DNA of 11,137 bases from UBA7398 sp964597305 (GTDB lineage Bacteria > Actinomycetota > Actinomycetes > Nanopelagicales > Nanopelagicaceae), in NCBI GenBank assembly GCA_964597305.1, contig CAZQWU010000039.1:1-11137 (forward strand), read 5' to 3'. Positions 6,959-11,137 of the stretch are shown in pieces (the stretch's first letter is position 1; every line of letters starts with the position of its first letter). The position numbers and the translations under genes were made by a program. The notes under the pieces were generated by a model. The model made no database searches and was not told the origin of the DNA. It saw nothing but the letters and a program-made list of their open reading frames with translations.

Positions 6959-7953
6959 GCTGAATCACGCTCCCAGAAACTTGGTCCAACAGGCTCTTTA
7001 AATGGCGCTTGTGCGATGAGATATCCCTCAGCATCAACGGTGATCGGCAATTGCGGCAACGGTCGTGCAGCAGGGCCAAAGATCACTTTGGCAGCCCGAG
7101 TTACATCAAAGGTGGATTGATGGCAGGGACAGAGTAAATGTTTTGTCTGTTGTTCATAGAGAGCGATAGCGCACCCCATATGAGAACAAATTTTTGAAAA
7201 CGCAATAATTCCATCATGTGTCCATGAGAAACGTTCTGCATCGAGATTAAATTCTTCTGGGCGAAGCCGGATTAATAACACCGCATCTTTGGCGATATCT
7301 TCGAGTTTTCGCTCCGTACCTGCCGGAAGCTCAGGGAGAACTTGCGCTACAGCACCAACTTCGAGATCCGACGCTTTTATAGGTCGATTTTGTGGATCAC
7401 TGACAAGGCGGGTGCCCTTCTTCCACGATGTTTCTTCGAGAGATTTTCCTGGCACAGGTCCAAGATCTCGTAATAAAAGAATAGGGGAGAGACCTACGAG
7501 TCCAAGTGCGAGCCCGAGCGATCGTTTAATAACTGAGCGTCGACCCAGGCCAGAAGCTTCCGATTGTTTTTTTACCGTATCAACAAAATCTTTTCTATCG
7601 GCATCCGATGAGCGAAATTCTTTTCGGTGATCAATCACTTCGTGATCTGGCATCAAAGTACGTGCCCATTGAATTGCGCCAAGGCCGATGAAAAATAAGG
7701 AGATTCCTAAACCTAAACCAAGGCCAATTTGTTGTGTGTAGGTATGTCCCAAAATTGGAAAGAAGAACATCGCATCTGACGGAATGAAAATGTAAGAATA
7801 AATAAGGAGAACCGTGCCGAGCGCTGAGATCGTAAAGAGTATGGCGACTTGTCGTTCCGCGCGCTTTTCTGCGCGAGGATCATGATCTGCTTTTCGATGT
7901 ACGTGCTCGGGAATTCCTGGATCGCGTAATGGTTCCAACGATTTATTCGCCAT
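6955..7953 (-). CDS. qcrA: Cytochrome bc1 (bcc) complex Rieske iron-sulfur subunit
   Basis: A 332-residue 2Fe-2S protein that takes an electron from quinol at the QcrB site and passes it to cytochrome c (QcrC). The Rieske motifs are CSHMGC at 256-261 and CPCHQSTF at 275-282. By family rule C256 and C275 bind one iron, H258 and H278 the other, and C261-C277 form a disulfide. Three hydrophobic helices (about 36-57, 75-97 and 146-162) precede the cluster domain. This is the actinobacterial three-helix form, unlike the one-helix proteobacterial protein. A twin-arginine signal RRSVIKRS at 138-145 sits just before helix 3, as expected for Tat-dependent translocation of that last helix and domain. 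The start lies 1 bp after the qcrC stop and the stop overlaps qcrB. Confidence 0.97.
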   Translation of the reverse strand: MANKSLEPLRDPGIPEHVHRKADHDPRAEKRAERQVAILFTISALGTVLLIYSYIFIPSDAMFFFPILGHTYTQQIGLGLGLGISLFFIGLGAIQWARTLMPDHEVIDHRKEFRSSDADRKDFVDTVKKQSEASGLGRRSVIKRSLGLALGLVGLSPILLLRDLGPVPGKSLEETSWKKGTRLVSDPQNRPIKASDLEVGAVAQVLPELPAGTERKLEDIAKDAVLLIRLRPEEFNLDAERFSWTHDGIIAFSKICSHMGCAIALYEQQTKHLLCPCHQSTFDVTRAAKVIFGPAARPLPQLPITVDAEGYLIAQAPFKEPVGPSFWERDSA

Positions 7954-7954
7954 G

Positions 7955-8752
7955 TTATTTCGCCTTCGATGCTAACCAGACAGCTACACCGATAAGTGAG
8001 CCGATTCCTAACGTCCATGCAAGCAAACCTTCTGTGACCGGACCGACTCGACCTAGTGATGCTCCACCATTCGACGGTTCCTTCTCTGCAGCTTTAAGCC
8101 ACTTAATAATGGAAAGTTTTTCTTGCGGGGTAATTACTTTGTCAGAGAACACAGGCATTGATTGTGGACCTGTGATCATTGCTTCATAAATATGTCGTGG
8201 TTCAACGCCCATCAATGTTGGCGCGTACTTGCCTTGCGTTAAAGCGCCACCTTGGCCTGAGAAGTTATGGCACATCGCGCAATTAGTACGAAAGAGAGTG
8301 CCACCTTCAGCGGCATTTCCATCGCGCTCCCACGCAAGATCATCATTTTTAATTGCAGCTGGACCAGGAGCAAGAGATGCTACATAGGCGGCAAGTGCAG
8401 CAACTTCTGCCTCGTTATACACCGGAGGTTTACGCATTGCTTGGACGCTCATATCTGCCATGGGCATACGTCCAGTTGACACCTGAAAATCTACGGACGC
8501 TGCTCCGACGCCAATCAGTGATGGCGCTATCGCCGAACCTTCGGCATTGAGCCCATGGCACGAAGAACACCCTTTGGCAAAGATTGTTTTTCCTTCATCG
8601 ATCAAGGTACTTGTAGCGACCGTCGAGGTATTCGTATTTGTTTGCACTGTTGTTGCCGCTACCGAATATGTGGTTCCTAAAACTATTAAAGCTCCAACCA
8701 AGAGCAAAGGTGAAGCAAAGCGATGGCGACGGAATCTGGAAAGTTTCTTCAT
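7955..8752 (-). CDS. qcrC: Cytochrome bc1 (bcc) complex di-heme cytochrome c subunit
   Basis: A 265-residue membrane-anchored c-type cytochrome. In Actinobacteria it replaces both cytochrome c1 and soluble cytochrome c, carrying electrons from the Rieske cluster directly to the CuA centre of the aa3 oxidase. Two heme-attachment motifs are visible: CSSCH at 62-66 and CAMCH at 158-162. Candidate sixth-ligand methionines are in GRMPMAD (M97 or M99) and GPQSMPVF (M199). An N-terminal hydrophobic signal/anchor spans about 13-33 behind a basic RFRRHRF stretch, and a C-terminal helix at 243-261 ends in a basic tail. A Thr/Ser/Ala-rich linker follows the signal. The gene starts 7 bp after ctaE and ends 1 bp before qcrA. 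The ATG has only a weak Shine-Dalgarno. Confidence 0.96.
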   Translation of the reverse strand: MKKLSRFRRHRFASPLLLVGALIVLGTTYSVAATTVQTNTNTSTVATSTLIDEGKTIFAKGCSSCHGLNAEGSAIAPSLIGVGAASVDFQVSTGRMPMADMSVQAMRKPPVYNEAEVAALAAYVASLAPGPAAIKNDDLAWERDGNAAEGGTLFRTNCAMCHNFSGQGGALTQGKYAPTLMGVEPRHIYEAMITGPQSMPVFSDKVITPQEKLSIIKWLKAAEKEPSNGGASLGRVGPVTEGLLAWTLGIGSLIGVAVWLASKAK

Positions 8753-8759
8753 TGGTTCA

Positions 8760-9386
8760 CTATTTCACTAAATAAATCGCAGAGAAGAGCGCGATCCATA
8801 CGATGTCAACAAAGTGCCAGTAATAGGAAACGACGATTGCCGTGGTTGCTTGCTTGTGGCCAAAACGTGGTGCACGTGCAGCACGGATCATGACAATGAG
8901 AAATGCTATTAATCCACCCGTAACGTGGAGTCCATGGAAGCCAGTTGTGAGATAAAAAACTGAACCATAAGCGCGCGACGAAAATGTGATTCCTTCCGTC
9001 ACAAGTGAGGCGTACTCAAAAATCTGTCCACCGATAAAGAACGCTCCCATGAGAAAGGTCAACGCAAACCATTCGCGCATTCCCCACTTAGCAACATTCC
9101 ACAGTGATCCAGTTCGACGCGCTTGGAATCTCTCAGCGGCAAAAACTCCGTACTGACATGTCACAGATGAAAGGACAAGAACAGTTGTATTAATTGAAGC
9201 AAAAGGAATATTAAGAATTGACGTAGATTCCAACCACACTTTCGGACCTTGATTGGAGCGAGTGGTGAAATAAATAGAGAAAAGCGCCGCGAAAAACATC
9301 AATTCGCTGGAGAGCCAGACAATTGTTCCGACGGCTACTGTGTTGGGGCGATTGACCTTCTGTGGGGCATAGGTTGCGCTCGACAT
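8760..9386 (-). CDS. ctaE: Cytochrome c oxidase subunit III
   Basis: A 208-residue membrane subunit of the aa3 oxidase, of the short five-helix form typical of Actinobacteria. It has no metal centre but stabilises subunit I and the proton pathway. Hallmarks are WLSSELMFFAALFSIYF near 24-40 (conserved Glu), YLTTGFHGLHVTGG and SYYWHFVDIVWI near the end. I chose the ATG at 9386 (MSSATYAPQ) because conservation starts there; an in-frame codon at 9428 would add 14 hydrophobic residues unlike the family. The 9386 ATG lacks a Shine-Dalgarno, yet AATAAT lies 7 bp upstream, which could mean a leaderless mRNA. It leads the ctaE-qcrCAB operon, diverging from the receiver-like gene. Confidence 0.95.
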   Translation of the reverse strand: MSSATYAPQKVNRPNTVAVGTIVWLSSELMFFAALFSIYFTTRSNQGPKVWLESTSILNIPFASINTTVLVLSSVTCQYGVFAAERFQARRTGSLWNVAKWGMREWFALTFLMGAFFIGGQIFEYASLVTEGITFSSRAYGSVFYLTTGFHGLHVTGGLIAFLIVMIRAARAPRFGHKQATTAIVVSYYWHFVDIVWIALFSAIYLVK

Positions 9387-9392
9387 AGGGGC

Positions 9393-9398
9393 GATTAT
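9393..9398 (-). promoter_or_regulatory. Possible -10 element for leaderless ctaE transcription
   Basis: On the minus strand AATAAT (five of six to TATAAT) is followed by CGCCCCT and then the ATG of ctaE. That places the expected start of transcription at or next to the A of the ATG. No Shine-Dalgarno is present, which fits a leaderless mRNA, a common mode in Actinobacteria. No convincing -35 is seen at 16-18 bp, so this is tentative. Confidence 0.35.
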
Positions 9399-9445
9399 TC
9401 CCGAAAGAATGAAAAAACCCGACCTCAAGCGGTGAGAGATGGCAC

Positions 9446-9967
9446 ATGATTTTTGTGATGAATTCGAACCGCTCAGGTGAAGCAGATCACGGATATTTGC
9501 CCGATAAACTTCCCGCTATGGCAGAGCTGGCGATTTCCGGGGAATTGAAAAGTAATTCCGAAAAACCGCTCCACATCATCGTTTACTCTGATGATTCAAC
9601 AGTTCGTGCCTCACTGAAATCTGCGCTCGGGAATCGCCTCGCCTCAGATATGCCAAGCCACGAGATTCACGAGTTCGCTACGGGACCAGCTCTCAAAGCA
9701 TATGTAGATTCAAAAAAACCAGTCGACCTATTTATTCTCGACGGCGAAACGGTTCCCGAAGGTGGGTTGGGGATCTCTCGTCAATTTAAAGATGAGATTT
9801 ATCAATGCCCACCTATTTTGGTCATCATTGGTCGCGCATCCGATTCATGGTTAGCTGGTTGGTCGAGAGCTGATGGTGTACTCACGCATCCGATTGATCC
9901 ATTTACAGTTGCAGGTACGGTTGCGTCAACGATCAAAAAGGTGAGCGCTCAACTGGCTTCGCAGTAA
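9446..9967 (+). CDS. Receiver-domain (response-regulator-like) protein with degenerate active site
   Basis: A 173-residue protein with no recognisable output domain. Residues 42-170 follow the CheY-like pattern: HIIVYSDDSTVRASLKSAL (beta 1 with acidic pair D49-D50), VDLFILDGE (candidate phospho-acceptor D99), PPILVIIGRAS (beta 4) and DGVLTHPIDPFTV (beta 5). The usual Thr/Ser after beta 4 is Gly129, and the invariant Lys of the KP motif is His148. Phosphorylation chemistry may thus be lost or altered. The first 40 residues are polar and unlike the domain. A GGTGAG site at 9431-9436 supports the ATG at 9446, but ATG 9458 or 9518 is possible. It diverges from ctaE, and its 3' end overlaps the nuclease gene by 42 bp. 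Role unknown; regulation of the respiratory operon is only a guess. Confidence 0.75.
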   Translation: MIFVMNSNRSGEADHGYLPDKLPAMAELAISGELKSNSEKPLHIIVYSDDSTVRASLKSALGNRLASDMPSHEIHEFATGPALKAYVDSKKPVDLFILDGETVPEGGLGISRQFKDEIYQCPPILVIIGRASDSWLAGWSRADGVLTHPIDPFTVAGTVASTIKKVSAQLASQ

Positions 9968-11137
9968 ATTTACGTTCTCAAATTTATTCCTAACCGCATG
10001 TGAACCAAATACCGGCATCGACCATTCACCTTCGATATGCACGAGCGTTATTCGGTCGTCGTCCAGATAGCGAAGCAATTTTTCAACCTCTTCATGGGAG
10101 GAGGCGGGCAAAATAGAGCCGTCAGCGCTCACCACCTCTGACGTTAACCGTAACGTTTCAACAATGTCGTCGTGAGTTGAATTCAATTTTCTACCATCAA
10201 CGGTAAATGTTCCTGCGAGTTTTCCGAAGCGGATACAGACGTATTCAGCGTCATAGTTGTTGTCTTTGTAATTGTCTTTGTAATTGTCTTTGTTATTGTA
10301 TTTGTCGATTAAAGTTTTTTTAGCGATTAATTCGGGAACGCGAGTGAGCGAACGAATCCGTTGGCCACGGGTTGTGCCACGAATAAACGCTGCAATTCGA
10401 TCGCGAACTTCAGTAGCTTCTTCAAAGCGCTCATTCAAAGCCAAGTCAGTCATTTTTCTCTCCGTTGCGATGAGGAGATTTCGAGAATCTGAGTGGAGCA
10501 AGTTCTGCGCAGTCATAACATGAGTTTGGTAGGAGTCATAGGACTCTCGACCGATACACGGTGCGCCACAGCGATTCATATCGAAAAGTGCGCACGGACT
10601 TGCCGTTTTCATCGAGCGATCCGTAATTCGAATAGTGCATTGTCGAAGTGAGAGAACATCATGGAGCGCATCAATCGCTCGTTGCGCCTCTTCTCGACCA
10701 TTAAATGGCCCACACCACCCTTCATCATCGCGAAGCGAAGCGCTACCGCGTACTGATGATAACCGTGGAAAAGTTTCAGAGGTGAGACGAACCCAGACCG
10801 CTTTCTCTTGAAATTTTGAGCGACGATTAAATCGAGGTTTGATAGATCCGATCATTCGCAGTTCGCGGATCTCAGCTTCGAGAACTGTCTGACATTCGAT
10901 CACATCGACTCGCTCGGCAAGTGCAATCATGTCTGCGATTCGTTTTCGTGTCTCACCGCTGGTGAAATAAGAGCGGACTCGAGTGCGTAAATTTCTCGTA
11001 GTTCCAACATAAAGCGCTTCACCGCGCGAATCTTTAAATATATACACGCCAGGCTTTTGCGGGAGACCATCAGCCAAATGTTTCTTTCTTCGTTGTGCAT
11101 CAGAAATGCGATGGCTGAAACTCTGCAATTCTTCCAA
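9926..11137 (-). CDS. GIY-YIG/UvrC-like nuclease region, C-terminal part of a probable DEDD exonuclease fusion
   Basis: 403 codons are visible and the frame is open at the window edge, so the N-terminus is outside. Residues 24-105 form a GIY-YIG nuclease domain like the UvrC N-terminus: LPQKPGVYIF, LYVGTTRNLRTRVRSYF and, after about 35 residues, LEAEIRELRMIGSIKPRFN. Candidate catalytic residues are Y32, Y43, an Arg at 51-54 and E89. A Cys cluster (CALFDMNRCGAPC) and a UVR-like helix with LNERFEEATEVRDRI at about 233-247 follow. In many Actinobacteria this architecture is fused behind a DnaQ-like DEDDh 3'-5' exonuclease domain; the visible start (LEELQSFSHRI, TTG codon) is not a convincing gene start, supporting such a fusion. 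A role in DNA repair is likely. An in-frame 12-bp repeat encodes a low-complexity Lys-Asp-Asn-Tyr linker. The (HhH)2 and RNase H-like domains of true UvrC are absent. Confidence 0.85.
   Translation of the reverse strand: MEELQSFSHRISDAQRRKKHLADGLPQKPGVYIFKDSRGEALYVGTTRNLRTRVRSYFTSGETRKRIADMIALAERVDVIECQTVLEAEIRELRMIGSIKPRFNRRSKFQEKAVWVRLTSETFPRLSSVRGSASLRDDEGWCGPFNGREEAQRAIDALHDVLSLRQCTIRITDRSMKTASPCALFDMNRCGAPCIGRESYDSYQTHVMTAQNLLHSDSRNLLIATERKMTDLALNERFEEATEVRDRIAAFIRGTTRGQRIRSLTRVPELIAKKTLIDKYNNKDNYKDNYKDNNYDAEYVCIRFGKLAGTFTVDGRKLNSTHDDIVETLRLTSEVVSADGSILPASSHEEVEKLLRYLDDDRITLVHIEGEWSMPVFGSHAVRNKFENVNLLRSQLSAHLFDR
10260..10307. repeat. 12-bp tandem repeat inside the nuclease gene
   Basis: Four consecutive 12-bp units are seen. 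Units 1 and 2 (10260-10271, 10272-10283) are identical TTGTCTTTGTAA, unit 3 has one mismatch and unit 4 three. On the minus strand it encodes KDNY-type repeats (YNNKDNYKDNYKDNNYD). Being a multiple of three, copy-number change keeps the frame. Confidence 0.9.

Noticed and set aside
7289..7630. Plus-strand open frame of 113 codons
   Set aside because: Antisense to the qcrA coding region; composition is Arg/Ser-rich as expected from a shadow frame.
7713..8018. Minus-strand open frame of 101 codons across the qcrC-qcrA junction
   Set aside because: It is out of frame with qcrC and qcrA, both identified beyond doubt by heme and Rieske motifs in the same DNA.
9387..9428. 14-residue N-terminal extension of CtaE from 9428
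   Set aside because: The extra residues are not family-like and the conserved protein begins at the 9386 ATG.
10260..10307. CRISPR-like array
   Set aside because: Units are only 12 bp, contiguous with no spacers, and lie in frame inside a coding sequence; this is a simple tandem repeat.

Overview
The window carries genes of an actinobacterial aerobic respiratory chain: cytochrome c oxidase subunits I, III and the actinobacterial-type subunit IV, plus the three subunits of the cytochrome bc1 (bcc) complex. QcrC is a di-heme cytochrome c with a C-terminal anchor, and QcrA is a three-helix Rieske protein. This gene set and the ctaE-qcrC-qcrA-qcrB order are typical of Actinobacteria. The moderate, rather AT-leaning base composition, short intergenic gaps and many ATGA-type or near-zero junctions fit a streamlined lineage such as the freshwater Nanopelagicales (acI). 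That placement is an inference from style; no marker in the window proves it. A run of exactly 100 N shows the contig is scaffolded.

Layout from left to right. (1) 1-1415, plus strand: the 3' end of ctaD, then ctaF, then a small SRPBCC-fold protein. (2) A strong two-way terminator at 1414-1446. (3) 1458-5210, minus strand: a sugar-type ABC import operon, read as VOC-family protein, RbsA-like double ATPase (interrupted by the N gap), RbsC-like permease and a lipoprotein substrate-binding protein. A plausible promoter and a palindrome lie upstream of the VOC gene. (4) 5363-9386, minus strand: ctaE-qcrC-qcrA-qcrB with junctions of +7, +1 and -4 nt. (5) 9446-9967, plus strand: a divergent, degenerate receiver-domain protein. 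(6) 9926-11137, minus strand: the C-terminal part of a GIY-YIG/UvrC-like protein, running off the window and overlapping the receiver gene tail to tail by 42 bp.

Functionally, QcrB/A/C oxidise menaquinol and pass electrons through the di-heme QcrC directly to the aa3 oxidase (CtaD/E/F and a CtaC outside the window), as in the bcc-aa3 supercomplex of other Actinobacteria. The ABC operon sits between the two convergent halves of this respiratory locus. Its solute-binding protein lacks several pocket residues of ribose-binding protein, so its ligand is open.

No RNA gene, CRISPR array or insertion sequence was recognised, and no stretch over 300 bases lacks a gene. I see no convincing new defence or mobile system. 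The points most worth a second look are the degenerate receiver next to ctaE, the VOC-led ABC operon with its palindrome, the mis-sized assembly gap in the ATPase gene, and an in-frame 12-bp repeat in the nuclease gene.
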